From positions 46,321 to 110,320 of the forward strand of contig JALOAG010000008.1 of NCBI GenBank assembly GCA_023228875.1: a stretch of DNA of 64,000 nt, read 5' to 3'. Source of the stretch: Bacteroidia bacterium (GTDB lineage Bacteria > Bacteroidota > Bacteroidia > NS11-12g > UBA955). The position numbers and the translations under genes were made by a program. Below the pieces are notes generated by a model. It ran no database searches, was not told where the DNA came from, and was given only the letters and a program-made list of their open reading frames with translations. Shown in pieces: positions 27,901 to 35,992 of this stretch (positions are counted from its first letter, which is position 1; each line of letters begins with the position of its first letter).

Positions 27901-29184
27901 TTTCTTACTTCCTTTTTTTCGGATTAAAATATTGTTCAAGTTTTGCCAAATCTTAAACTCCTGAAATAAAGGCGAAGATTTTGGTGCAACACGCAAGCCA
28001 ATTGTTTTTTTCTTTCCGTTTAATTCAACTTCCTTACTCTCAAATTCGCAAAAGCTGATTAAGCCTTTTTGAGATTTCAGTTTTCTTTGGTAAAAGATGA
28101 TGATGTCCCGAATTTCTGTTTTGAGTTCTTCTGTTAATTCTGAATGATAGTTAGATTGAACTTCCCAAATTTTCTCAAACTCGTCCAAATAATCCTGACG
28201 ATAAAACACTTGATTTTTCAATCGTGTATGACGGTTTTCCTTGATTTGCTGATACAAATATTGACCGACCGTCTGCTTGCTAAAATACAACTCCTTACTT
28301 CGATCTGAAATTGCACCAAGATAACCGCTCGAATTATTAAGGTTGTTGTTTATCTCTGTCAGAACAAAAGCGACCTCATCTTTTTCCAATTGTTTGGAAA
28401 TTGCTTCACTTCGCCATTTGTAAGCCTGTATCTTTTTTTCTTCTCTTGTTCCTTTGTTTTCGGCTGTATTGAATTGATATTTTGTCCAAAACAAAGTGGA
28501 AGTTGCTCGTTGTCCTTTTCCTTTTAATTCTTTATAAAATTCATCGGTAAGGATTTCAGGATAGAATTGTCTTTGAAAATCCCACACTTTGTCAAATTCA
28601 GCCTGCAAATCCGACCTGTAAAAATCAGGTATTGACTTTTTGCCTTCTTTCAAAAGCTGATAAACCAACTGGCCGGGCGTTATCTGTTCATCATACAACC
28701 GTTTCGCAACAGCCATTCCATCAATCGCCTGACCTTCATCTTCGTTCTTAGCTTTTCTACTGCTTTTATAACCTCGTTTTTTATTGATAGCTAAAAAAAC
28801 ACGTGCCAATTCATCTTTATCAATTTTCTCATAAGCGGCTTTTGATCGTAACATCCAAGTTGAAAAAGTGGTTTGTTTGCCATCTTCATTTAAAATAGAA
28901 TTATTGTTAATGATATTAGCATTAACCAGTGCTTCAATTAAATTTTTACGTCTGATTTTAAAACGGTCTAAATTTCTTCTAGCTCCACGTTTTAAGGTTC
29001 TTTCTTTATTAATCGAAAAAGATTTGCCTTTTTCAAAATTGGTTTGTTCATCTACAGTTAGTGAAATAATTCTAACACCTATTTGATTAATTTCAGAGTT
29101 TTTTAGTTTTTCATCTTCCAAGATGTGTGCAAAACCTATTGAGGATACTCCTAAATCCAGTCCAAGTATATTTTTTTTTGCCAT
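24907..29184 (-). CDS. cas9: CRISPR-associated endonuclease Cas9, type II-C
   Basis: RNA-guided nuclease of 1425 residues. All catalytic motifs are present: RuvC-I LGLDLGVSSIGFA (Asp10), Arg-rich bridge helix (~61-86, RTLKRGARRNLDRFKIRRK), RuvC-II IRIELAREL (~715), HNH DIDHIIPQSRLFDDS with downstream NKVLVPRQANLDKGNK (~800), RuvC-III HRHHAMDALTVAF (~966). It is long for II-C but normal for Bacteroidota. The absence of csn2 and cas4 supports subtype II-C. Its PAM cannot be read from sequence. tracrRNA is encoded divergently upstream. Confidence 0.97.
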   Translation of the reverse strand: MAKKNILGLDLGVSSIGFAHILEDEKLKNSEINQIGVRIISLTVDEQTNFEKGKSFSINKERTLKRGARRNLDRFKIRRKNLIEALVNANIINNNSILNEDGKQTTFSTWMLRSKAAYEKIDKDELARVFLAINKKRGYKSSRKAKNEDEGQAIDGMAVAKRLYDEQITPGQLVYQLLKEGKKSIPDFYRSDLQAEFDKVWDFQRQFYPEILTDEFYKELKGKGQRATSTLFWTKYQFNTAENKGTREEKKIQAYKWRSEAISKQLEKDEVAFVLTEINNNLNNSSGYLGAISDRSKELYFSKQTVGQYLYQQIKENRHTRLKNQVFYRQDYLDEFEKIWEVQSNYHSELTEELKTEIRDIIIFYQRKLKSQKGLISFCEFESKEVELNGKKKTIGLRVAPKSSPLFQEFKIWQNLNNILIRKKGSKKRTAKQDNQDSLFEEEKEIFTLDLETKQHLFDELNFKGNLKANKIIELLGYKPTDWEINYSELEGNRTNKALYEAYLKILDIEGYDVKDLLKVKSNKDEVELDDLNVPAIEIKKMVRDIFQTLEIDTKILEFDAELDGTAFEEQLSYQLWHLLYSYEGDNSQSGNEKLYELLEKKFGFKKEHSQILANISLSDDYGNLSSKAMRKVYPFIKENNYSTACELAGYRHSKHSLTKEEIDNRPLEDKLELLKKNSLRQPVVEKILNQMVNVVNTLIEKNRKGNPDFRFDEIRIELARELKKNAQERAEMTTNINAAKLENDKIRAIIKRDFPSVQNPTKNDIIRYKLYEELAFNAYKDLYTNTKIDYHKLFGKEYDIDHIIPQSRLFDDSFSNKVLVPRQANLDKGNKTAFDYMSTKGEGDFSKYESVVEILYMEKKISKAKYQKLFKKESEIGDGFIERDLRETQYIAKKAKEMLFKITRSVVSTSGSITDRLREDWDLVNVMKELNLPKYRSLGLTEMQERKFGKQVEVIKDWTKRNDHRHHAMDALTVAFTKHNHIQYLNYLNARKNENHKLHSNIVAIENLETEIKVDNDGNKKRVFKEPIPNFRQVAKEHLENVLISHKAKNKVVTKNKNKISGKDKAQETLTPRGQLHKETVYGKYHYYESKEEKVSTKFDVETINKVANPLYRKFLLQRLSENGNDPMKVFAGKNALSKNPIYLDEAKSKALPEIVKLVWLTEDFSIRKDITPENFKDDKLIGKIVDEGIKTIMRNRLKEYGGDPKKAFSDLDKNPIWLNKEKGISIKRVTISGVSNAEPLHYKKDHFGNFMLDENGMKIPVDYVSTGNNHHVAVYRDEKGNLQENVVSFYEAVARSNQGLPIIDKTYNQHLGWQFLFTLKQNEMFVFPNEKTGFNPNEIDLLDPKNKKEISQNLFRVQKFSKLIYGNSAVREYVFRHHLETTIDDRKELKDITFKNIKSLPNFEGIVKVRINHLGDIVSIGEY

Positions 29185-29230
29185 TGTGAAAAATTAATAA
29201 TTAATGGCATGCAAGTAATAACTTTATTCT

Positions 29231-29238
29231 TATATTTG
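29231..29238 (+). promoter_or_regulatory. -7 promoter element of the tracrRNA
   Basis: TATATTTG matches TAnnTTTG and ends 4 nt before the anti-repeat, so the transcript would begin almost exactly at the first pairing nucleotide. Confidence 0.65.
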
Positions 29239-29242
29239 CAAC

Positions 29243-29314
29243 ACTGTAAGCAAATCACAATAAGGATTATTTCCGTTGTGAAAACATTTAAGGCGGGGTA
29301 ACTCGCCTTTTTTT
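29243..29314 (+). ncRNA. tracrRNA
   Basis: The anti-repeat ACTGTAAGCAAATCACAA (29243-29260) is the exact reverse complement of repeat nucleotides 2-19, an 18-bp perfect duplex. A small nexus hairpin follows (GGATTATTTCC). The transcript ends in a Rho-independent terminator: stem AAGGCG/CGCCTT around 29290-29309, with a T run to ~29314. About 72 nt, it is short for a tracrRNA. It is on the plus strand, divergent from cas9, and independent of the array. Confidence 0.9.
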
Positions 29315-29351
29315 ATCCAAATCTATAACGCATTTTTTCAACTTTACCTAC

Positions 29352-29359
29352 TACCTTTG
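29352..29359 (+). promoter_or_regulatory. -7 promoter element of mtaB
   Basis: TACCTTTG matches TAnnTTTG, 22 nt before ATG 29382. Confidence 0.5.
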
Positions 29360-29381
29360 CAGCCTTCAAACAAAAATCCAA

Positions 29382-30707
29382 ATGAACAGGTCTGTCGCTT
29401 TTTATACTTTGGGTTGTAAGCTCAATTACTCCGAATCTTCTTCGCTCAACCAACAGCTTGAGAAAATTGGATATACAACTAAGGACTTTACTGAAGGACC
29501 TGATGTTTATGTGATTAATACTTGTTCAGTTACAGACCATGCGGATAAAAAGTGTAAGAAGATAGTGAGAGAGGCGTTGAAGTATAATCCCAACGCTTTT
29601 GTTGCGGTGATTGGTTGCTATGCGCAGTTGAAGCCCGGTGAAATTGCTACAATTGAAGGGGTTGATTTGGTGTTGGGTGCTGCTGAAAAGTTCAATCTGA
29701 CACAACATTTGGATAATATCACCAAGAAAGAAAAAGCTGAAATCGCCCATTCTAATATCAAAAAAGTAGTGGACTTTGTGCCCGGATTTTCCGGAGATGA
29801 CAGAACAAGGTCTTTTTTAAAAGTTCAAGACGGCTGTGATTATTTCTGTTCCTTCTGCACAATCCCATTGGCAAGAGGCAGTAGCCGCAGTCTCAATGTG
29901 AGTGATACGTTGAAAGTAGCTCGCACACTTGCAGCTACTGACGTGAAAGAAGTCGTGCTGACCGGATGTAATCTGGGAGACTTTGGTGTCAATCACGATG
30001 AGAGTTTTCTGGATTTAATTAGAGAATTGGATAAAGTAGATGGGATTATGCGTTATCGTATTTCCTCTATTGAGCCAAATTTGTTGAAAGATGAAATCAT
30101 TGATTTTGTTGCCAATTCAAATAAATTTCTACCCCATTTTCATATTCCGCTTCAAAGTGGATCGAACACTATTCTCAAAGCAATGCGCAGACGTTATTTG
30201 AGAGAGTTATATGAAGAAAAAATCAACAAGATTAAAGTAGTTATGCCTGATTGTGCCATTGGAGTTGATGTTATTGTTGGTTTTCCGGGCGAAACCCACG
30301 AGGAGTTTTTAAAGACATATAATTTTTTAAATGGCTTAGATGTTAGCTACTTTCACGTATTTCCGTATTCTGAACGACCCAATACCACTGCTTGGAAAAT
30401 GTCTGATATTGTGCCTGTAAAGGTAAGAGGGGAGAGGACGCAGCAGTTGATGAATCTTTCTGAAAAGAAAAGACAATTTTTCTATCGCTCATGTTTAGGC
30501 AAAACCTATCCTGTATTATTTGAAAAAGAGGAAAGAGAAGGCAAGATGTATGGGTTTACTCCCAACTACATTCGTGTTGAGGCAGACTATGACCCTATGT
30601 TAATCAACGAGATTGTGGATGTGAAATTGGAAAGTATCAATACCGAAACAATGCATGTTGTGGGCACTGTTTCGGAGTATTCAGCCACAGCACTTAAATT
30701 CAGTTGA
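29382..30707 (+). CDS. mtaB: tRNA t6A37 methylthiotransferase, MtaB family
   Basis: Radical-SAM enzyme that adds a methylthio group to t6A37 of tRNA. The N-terminal UPF0004 domain carries three cluster Cys (LGCKLN, NTCSVT, IGCYAQ). The radical-SAM domain has VQDGCDYFCSFCTIPLARG (CxxxCxxC), and a C-terminal TRAM domain is present (~380-440). GCKLN rather than GCQMN places it with MtaB/e-MtaB rather than MiaB or RimO. The 441-residue length is normal. The Lgt-like gene follows after 15 nt. Confidence 0.88.
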   Translation: MNRSVAFYTLGCKLNYSESSSLNQQLEKIGYTTKDFTEGPDVYVINTCSVTDHADKKCKKIVREALKYNPNAFVAVIGCYAQLKPGEIATIEGVDLVLGAAEKFNLTQHLDNITKKEKAEIAHSNIKKVVDFVPGFSGDDRTRSFLKVQDGCDYFCSFCTIPLARGSSRSLNVSDTLKVARTLAATDVKEVVLTGCNLGDFGVNHDESFLDLIRELDKVDGIMRYRISSIEPNLLKDEIIDFVANSNKFLPHFHIPLQSGSNTILKAMRRRYLRELYEEKINKIKVVMPDCAIGVDVIVGFPGETHEEFLKTYNFLNGLDVSYFHVFPYSERPNTTAWKMSDIVPVKVRGERTQQLMNLSEKKRQFFYRSCLGKTYPVLFEKEEREGKMYGFTPNYIRVEADYDPMLINEIVDVKLESINTETMHVVGTVSEYSATALKFS

Positions 30708-30722
30708 TTCTAAAAATACAGA

Positions 30723-31919
30723 ATGTATCCTACCTTATATGACATGTTTGCAGATTTGTTTGGAGTTCATCTCCCATTTCTGCGTGTAGTTCAATCCTTT
30801 GGTTTTTTTGTTGCCATCTCTTTTTTGCTCGCTCATTATACGATGTCTCTTGAGTTGAAGCGCAAAGAAAAAGCAGGGGTGTTGAGTGGAAAAAAGATTA
30901 AAGTAATTATTGGAAAACCCTATGCTGTGTCCGAGTATGTATTGAGCGGTTTTCTCGGTTTTTTGTTGGGATTTAAACTGTTACCAATCTTCTTTTTCAG
31001 CAGCGATATGGCAGATCCGCGTTCTTTTCTTTTGTCAGCAGAAGGAAATTGGTTGTTGGGAGGATTGAGTGCTGTTGCTGTTGTTTTATATAAAAAATAC
31101 GAAGACAAGAAGCAGCGTAAAAATCCTCCTGTGGAGCAAGAGGTTTTGGAACGTCCTTATCAAATAATGGGGAATATGACGGTTATTGCGGCTGTTGCAG
31201 GCTTGATTGGAGCTAAACTGTTTCATAATCTCGAAAACTGGGATCATTTTGTTGCAGACCCTATTGGCTCTTTGCTATCATTTAGCGGGCTTACATTTTT
31301 TGGAGGATTAATATGTGGTGGTGCTGCTGTTCTTTGGTATGCAAACAAAAAAGGAGTAAAACCCTTACACATGCTTGACGTTGGAGGACCTGCTATGATG
31401 TTGGCTTATGCATCCGGTAGAATCGGGTGTCATATTTCAGGTGATGGCGATTGGGGGATTGTGAATACGGCTCCAATGCCGGCTTGGTTGTCTTGGCTTC
31501 CTGAATGGGTCTGGGCTTATAATTATCCTAACAATGTGAATGGTGAATGTAATCCATACACGATTGGAACTCCTGAGTATTTGGCAAATCTGAATTGTGA
31601 TTTTTCTGAAACTCCTTATTTGGTTGCTAATGTTTTTCCAACTCCTTTATACGAAATCATCGTTTGTGGTATTTTCTTTTTTGTATTGTGGTCTTTGCGT
31701 AAACGGATTCATACTCCGGGAGTTTTATTTGGAATTTATATGATCATGGCAGGTTTTGAACGCTTTTGGATTGAAAAAATCAGGGTAAACACTATTATAC
31801 ACTTTTTAGGAATGAAAGTTACCCAAGCCGAAATCATCTCTGTTATACTAATGTTGGGAGGCGTTGCATTGATTGTGTATGCAAAACGAAAAAATAAGAT
31901 TCAAACAGCCCTTTTATAA
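30723..31919 (+). CDS. Prolipoprotein diacylglyceryl transferase-like membrane protein
   Basis: A 398-residue polytopic protein related to Lgt, which transfers diacylglycerol to the lipobox Cys of lipoproteins. The family core is recognisable: LIGAKLFHNLENWD (the Lgt G-A-x-x-x-x segment), YASGRIGCHISGDGDWGI (in place of the Lgt signature with Asn residues) and a C-terminal ERFWIEKIRVN. It is ~100 residues longer than classical Lgt, with extra sequence around 190-300 (WLSWLPEWVWAYNYPNN). It could be the main Lgt or a divergent paralogue. Confidence 0.7.
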   Translation: MYPTLYDMFADLFGVHLPFLRVVQSFGFFVAISFLLAHYTMSLELKRKEKAGVLSGKKIKVIIGKPYAVSEYVLSGFLGFLLGFKLLPIFFFSSDMADPRSFLLSAEGNWLLGGLSAVAVVLYKKYEDKKQRKNPPVEQEVLERPYQIMGNMTVIAAVAGLIGAKLFHNLENWDHFVADPIGSLLSFSGLTFFGGLICGGAAVLWYANKKGVKPLHMLDVGGPAMMLAYASGRIGCHISGDGDWGIVNTAPMPAWLSWLPEWVWAYNYPNNVNGECNPYTIGTPEYLANLNCDFSETPYLVANVFPTPLYEIIVCGIFFFVLWSLRKRIHTPGVLFGIYMIMAGFERFWIEKIRVNTIIHFLGMKVTQAEIISVILMLGGVALIVYAKRKNKIQTALL

Positions 31920-32034
31920 CTGTTGTTGTATTTGTTAGTTCAGTTCGTCTGTCTGACAATATCGATTTTTATAGAGAACAATGTGTGGCAATTGCATATT
32001 TACAGTTAATTCGTACATTCAAAAAAACTTATAT

Positions 32035-32487
32035 ATGAAACATAAAGTATTACTAAGTCTGTTGATTATTCTTTCTTTCATCTCCTTCAATGTGTATGCA
32101 GTTGTGAACCAAACCAAGGTGAAGAATGAGAATAAGTACAAAAATTTGAAAGTGCTTCCCCAAGATATTTCTGAAGAAGAACTCAAAGCAACCATGAAAT
32201 TTTTTAATACTTCTTTGGGTGTTAAATGTAGCTTTTGCCATGTCGCCAATCCTGATAATCCTAAAGATTTAGACTTCGCAAGTGATGACAATCATAAAAA
32301 GCTGGCTGCACGTTATATGATGAAAATGACGCAGGAAATCAATGATACACACTTCAAGCCATTTCTCGGTCAAGATGGCAACACCATAGTTCCTGATCAT
32401 ATTAACTGTATGACTTGTCATAATGGACAGCAAAAACCAATTACTACTCCTGCGGTTCCTATACCTGATGTGAACAATGGTAAGTAA
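32035..32487 (+). CDS. Diheme c-type cytochrome (PRC cytochrome c subunit family)
   Basis: Exported 150-residue protein: signal peptide MKHKVLLSLLIILSFISFNVYA, then two heme sites, CSFCH and CMTCH, about 60 residues apart, with a helix containing MMKMTQEIND that often supplies a Met ligand. This matches the single-domain relatives of the photosynthetic reaction-centre cytochrome c subunit common in non-phototrophic Bacteroidota. An electron-transfer role in the periplasm is likely; the partner is unknown. ATG 32035 is chosen because the signal peptide begins there. Confidence 0.75.
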   Translation: MKHKVLLSLLIILSFISFNVYAVVNQTKVKNENKYKNLKVLPQDISEEELKATMKFFNTSLGVKCSFCHVANPDNPKDLDFASDDNHKKLAARYMMKMTQEINDTHFKPFLGQDGNTIVPDHINCMTCHNGQQKPITTPAVPIPDVNNGK

Positions 32488-32560
32488 TGTTATTTTTAAA
32501 CGCGAATACACGCTTCTAACTTTATTTTCAGACTCTTACCAAAGATGATTTAACTGAGAT

Positions 32561-32568
32561 TATCTTTG
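32561..32568 (+). promoter_or_regulatory. -7 promoter element
   Basis: TATCTTTG lies only 4 nt before GTG 32573, implying a leaderless transcript if that start is right. Confidence 0.5.
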
Positions 32569-32572
32569 CTGC

Positions 32573-32938
32573 GTGAAAAATGCTTTGAGATCCATTGCGG
32601 TGTCGCTTTTGATTGTTGTCTATGCCTTTGCAGTAGGGCATAGCAGTTTACATAGCGATTTGCATCAAAGCAAAACTCACACAGATGAGTCAAGTACTTT
32701 TAAAAATATTGTCGATAGCTGGCTTAGTTCTGCAAGTGGCAATGAAAGCTCATACAGTAATAGCCTTAGATTCTATTTTTCAGGGGAGAAGAATCTGAAT
32801 ACGGATTTTGTGATTTTATTAAAAAAAGCAGCCCGTTACTTTCAGACCTATTTTATTCAATATACATTCTTTGAAAAGAATCTCATTGAGAGACTGTTTC
32901 CACAGGATATCATTTTCCCTTTCCATTATTTTTGGTAA
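32573..32938 (+). CDS. Small exported or membrane-anchored protein, unknown
   Basis: 121 residues from a GTG start. N-terminal hydrophobic segment (~5-22, SIAVSLLIVVYAFAVG), then a polar region rich in Ser and His, ending IFPFHYFW. No family recognised. Its own -7 element and the next gene in the same direction suggest a two-gene unit. Conserved aromatic residues at the C-terminus are the only notable feature. Confidence 0.5.
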   Translation: MKNALRSIAVSLLIVVYAFAVGHSSLHSDLHQSKTHTDESSTFKNIVDSWLSSASGNESSYSNSLRFYFSGEKNLNTDFVILLKKAARYFQTYFIQYTFFEKNLIERLFPQDIIFPFHYFW

Positions 32939-33035
32939 AAGCAGAGGTTTCATGCAGTTTTAACGGATACCTTTCTCTCCGTCAATGTTGACGGGATCAA
33001 AAAATTATTAACCAAAAAAAATAAAAATTAATAAA

Positions 33036-33527
33036 ATGTTTTCAGGAACAACAATCATAGGGTTGATTATAGTGTTGCTATGTATCATTCCCATAGTGCT
33101 GATGTTTGTCAGCAGCAAAAAGAAAAAAGCAAGAGCGCTAAACGCTTTAAAGGAGCTGGCAACTGAGTCAAATAAGAAGGTTGCACAATTTGACCAATGG
33201 AAAGAAAATGCAATCGGAACTGACGAAGCCCATACCATGATTTTTGCTGTACGCAAAATGAAAGATAGTGTGTTGAAATATGCTATTAATCTGAGTGGTG
33301 TCAGGTCTTGCAAAGTCATCAATAGGAGCAGGACAGTGAAATTTGAAGGAGGGAATACCACATTAATAGAACAATTGTCTTTGCAATTTGAATATAAAGA
33401 CCCATCAAAAGGAGAAATGGTACTTGATTTTTATCACAATGGCTATGATACAGTAGCGATTGCAGATGAACTTCTACTCATACAGAAATGGGAAATACTC
33501 ATTCAGGATGCCTTAAACAAAAACTAA
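33036..33527 (+). CDS. Membrane-anchored protein of unknown function
   Basis: 163 residues: one transmembrane helix at ~5-25 followed by a Lys-rich stop-transfer stretch (SSKKKKARALNALK), then a soluble cytoplasmic-looking domain (AVRKMKDSVLKYAINLSG ... EMVLDFYHNGYDTVAIADE). No family or active site recognised. It ends just before a strong terminator. Confidence 0.6.
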   Translation: MFSGTTIIGLIIVLLCIIPIVLMFVSSKKKKARALNALKELATESNKKVAQFDQWKENAIGTDEAHTMIFAVRKMKDSVLKYAINLSGVRSCKVINRSRTVKFEGGNTTLIEQLSLQFEYKDPSKGEMVLDFYHNGYDTVAIADELLLIQKWEILIQDALNKN

Positions 33528-33549
33528 AGGTTTTGGACTTGTTAAAAAG

Positions 33550-33576
33550 CCTCGCTCAAAAGCGAGGTTTTTTTTT
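33550..33576 (+). terminator. Rho-independent terminator
   Basis: Stem CCTCGCT / AGCGAGG with loop CAAA, followed by nine T residues. It ends the plus-strand unit of the two small membrane proteins. The A run before it could also serve the convergent wecB. Confidence 0.85.
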
Positions 33577-33582
33577 GTCTTT

Positions 33583-34653
33583 TTATGATTTGAGTAAGAC
33601 ATCTACTATTTCTTGAGCAGCATTTCCGTTGCCATAAAGCCCTTCTTTTGCTTCAAAAGGCTTGTTGTAGATTTGATTGAAATAGGATATGATTTTGTCT
33701 TCATTGGCACCTGCCACAAAATTTACATTGTGTTGCACTAATTCTATCCATTCGGTTTCATCTCGCATGGTGATACAGTATTTCTTTTTAAGATAAGCCT
33801 CCTTTTGCAGTCCACCGCTGTCGGTGAGGACGAAACTACAATTTTCTAATAAGCCCAACATGGTGAGATAACCAACAGGGTCAATGATTTTAAAATTTGG
33901 AACGATATTTAAAGTTTCAAAAAATTGACGAGTGCGCGGATGTAGGGGTAGTATAATCTCAACTTCCTTAGAAATTGTGTTCAATGCATTAACAATTGCG
34001 CGAAGGCGATCGGGATTGTCAGTGTTTTCTGCGCGATGTATGGTACAGAGGGTATATTTCTTTTGTTCAGTTATGGGAGACAAGGACTCAGCATCAGGGG
34101 CATAGTTAGAAAAGAATTTAAGTGCATCATACATAATGTCTCCGGTGCGGATTACTTGACAGGGGTAATCTTTAAACCCTTCTTTACTAAGATTTTCAAT
34201 AGCGCTATCGGTAGGGCAGAATAGGAAGTCCGAAATGCGGTCAGTCAATATTCGGTTTACTTCTTCCGGCATTTTCATGTTGAAACTTCGCAAACCTGCC
34301 TCCACATGAGCCACCTTCACATGCAGTTTTTTTGCAGCTAATGCCCCTGCAAGAGTGGAGTTTGTATCTCCATACACAAGCACAAAGTCGGGTTTTTCTT
34401 TCAGTATAATTTTTTCAATTTCTTCCAACATGCGACCTGTCATAGCACCATGTCCTAAACTGTGAATATCAAGTTTGTATGAGGGAGCAGGGATTTTCAT
34501 TTCAGAAAAGAAAATGTCACTCATGTTGGAATCAAAGTGTTGTCCCGTATGAACCAATATTTCGGTAATACCATTGGTCTCAGCTATTTTTCTGCTTAGA
34601 GGAGCAGCCTTTATAAACTGCGGACGTGCTCCGATGATGGTCAAAATCTTCAT
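33583..34653 (-). CDS. wecB: UDP-N-acetylglucosamine 2-epimerase (non-hydrolysing)
   Basis: Interconverts UDP-GlcNAc and UDP-ManNAc for surface polysaccharide synthesis. 356 residues in two Rossmann domains: IGARPQFIKAAPLSRKI at the N-terminus, HVEAGLRSFNMKMPEEVNR, CTIHRAENTDNPDRL, and LTDSGGLQKEAY in the nucleotide-binding domain. It starts MKILTIIGARPQ. It is not within a visible polysaccharide cluster, which is unusual. Confidence 0.9.
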   Translation of the reverse strand: MKILTIIGARPQFIKAAPLSRKIAETNGITEILVHTGQHFDSNMSDIFFSEMKIPAPSYKLDIHSLGHGAMTGRMLEEIEKIILKEKPDFVLVYGDTNSTLAGALAAKKLHVKVAHVEAGLRSFNMKMPEEVNRILTDRISDFLFCPTDSAIENLSKEGFKDYPCQVIRTGDIMYDALKFFSNYAPDAESLSPITEQKKYTLCTIHRAENTDNPDRLRAIVNALNTISKEVEIILPLHPRTRQFFETLNIVPNFKIIDPVGYLTMLGLLENCSFVLTDSGGLQKEAYLKKKYCITMRDETEWIELVQHNVNFVAGANEDKIISYFNQIYNKPFEAKEGLYGNGNAAQEIVDVLLKS

Positions 34654-34679
34654 GAAGGCTGCGAAGTTAATTCAAATAC

Positions 34680-34843
34680 TTCTTTTGAACTTGTCTTTTC
34701 ATCTAAGTAATATAGGTGCGCTTGCTACGTTCCATTCTCTCACAAGGTTTGATAACAATACTTTTCCGGTTACTGCTTGGGGTTCAGGTATAAGTAGTGC
34801 GATGGATAGCGGTTTCTTGTATGGAGTGCGCTATCAATTTTAA
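34680..34843 (+). pseudogene. C-terminal fragment of an outer-membrane barrel gene
   Basis: About 53 codons ending in TAA: HSLTRFDNNTFPVTAWGS then MDSGFLYGVRYQF. The final strand with terminal Phe is the classic C-terminus of outer-membrane beta-barrel proteins. No start or upstream part is present; the frame begins inside the wecB 5' region. Probably a decayed remnant. Confidence 0.45.
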
Positions 34844-34896
34844 ACCTTTAGTTTTGACAATTCAAAACTAAACAATCATTACTCAACATTCTTGCC

Positions 34897-34904
34897 TACA
34901 TTTG
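34897..34904 (+). promoter_or_regulatory. -7 promoter element of the desaturase gene
   Basis: TACATTTG matches TAnnTTTG, 17 nt before ATG 34922. An in-frame TTG upstream lies at the edge of this element and is not the start. Confidence 0.5.
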
Positions 34905-34921
34905 CGCCACTCAATAAAATA

Positions 34922-35992
34922 ATGACTCAAATTAAATTTACTTCAAAACCTGACTTCTTTCTCATACTCAGAAACAGAATTGACGGTTACTTTAAGGATA
35001 ACAATCTGAATAAAACCGGAGATTTCCGACTGTATTCAAAATCTATCATATTGTTTAGTGCATTGGTTGCACTCTATGTTATATTGGTGTTTTTTACACC
35101 CTCAACCTGGTTGGCACTCTTGCTTTGTGTGTTGATGGGGGTTACTTTAGCCGCCATTGGTTTTAACGTAATGCACGATGGAGCACATGGGTGTTATTCT
35201 TCAAATCCAACGATTAATGCAATCATGGGTTTTTCTTTAAATGTAATGGGGGGGAATGTGTATATCTGGAAACAAAAACATAACGTGAATCACCACTCTT
35301 TTACGAATATCGAAGGAATGGATGATGATATTGACATCAAACCTTTTATTCGCGTTCATACTGCGCAAAAGAAGAATTTTCTCCACCCTTTACAACATTT
35401 CTATTGGGTTTTGCTTTATGGTACAACTTATATCTTTTGGGTGTTTTATAATGATTTTAAAAAGTATTTCAGTGGTAAAATCTCTGAATATACCCCCATT
35501 CCTAAGATGAGTATCAAAGAACAGCTGAATTTCTGGTCCTCAAAAATATTCTATGTTTTCTTGTTCATCGTACTTCCGGGAATAATGGTTGGATGGATTC
35601 CAATGTTAGTTGGCTATTTAGTGATTTGTTATGTTACAGGCTTGTTGATTGCTGTTGTCTTTCAATTGGCGCATGTAGTAGAGAAGGCTGACTTTGTTGA
35701 CCCTGTGTCTTCAGGTTTTAGTGTGGAGGATGAATGGGCAATACATCAATTAAAGACTACTGCAAATTTTGGAACCGGCAGTAAATTTCTGAATTGGTTG
35801 TTGGGTGGGTTAAATTTTCAGGTTGAACATCATTTGTTTCCAAGAATCAGTCATGTGCATTATGCTAAGATGAATGAGATTGTGAAAGAAACTTGTAAAG
35901 AGTATAATGTTGAATACAAAGAGTATAGAACTATGTATCAAGCACTCAAATCTCATGTCATGCACTTAAAAGCAGTAGGACAGGCAGCTTAA
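34922..35992 (+). CDS. Membrane fatty-acid desaturase
   Basis: Di-iron acyl-lipid or acyl-CoA desaturase, 356 residues. The three His boxes are intact: HDGAHG, HNVNHHS and QVEHHLFP. Hydrophobic pairs flank them (ILFSALVALYVILVFF; FYVFLFIVLPGIMVGW). The QxxHH third box places it with front-end (delta-5/6-like) desaturases, but the position of the double bond cannot be told. It probably adjusts membrane fluidity. It converges on lpxB with a 4-nt overlap of the ends. Confidence 0.88.
   Translation: MTQIKFTSKPDFFLILRNRIDGYFKDNNLNKTGDFRLYSKSIILFSALVALYVILVFFTPSTWLALLLCVLMGVTLAAIGFNVMHDGAHGCYSSNPTINAIMGFSLNVMGGNVYIWKQKHNVNHHSFTNIEGMDDDIDIKPFIRVHTAQKKNFLHPLQHFYWVLLYGTTYIFWVFYNDFKKYFSGKISEYTPIPKMSIKEQLNFWSSKIFYVFLFIVLPGIMVGWIPMLVGYLVICYVTGLLIAVVFQLAHVVEKADFVDPVSSGFSVEDEWAIHQLKTTANFGTGSKFLNWLLGGLNFQVEHHLFPRISHVHYAKMNEIVKETCKEYNVEYKEYRTMYQALKSHVMHLKAVGQAA

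Noticed and set aside
22833..29184. Type II-A or II-B assignment
   Set aside because: No csn2 or cas4 is present; cas9-cas1-cas2 with an intervening transposase fits II-C.
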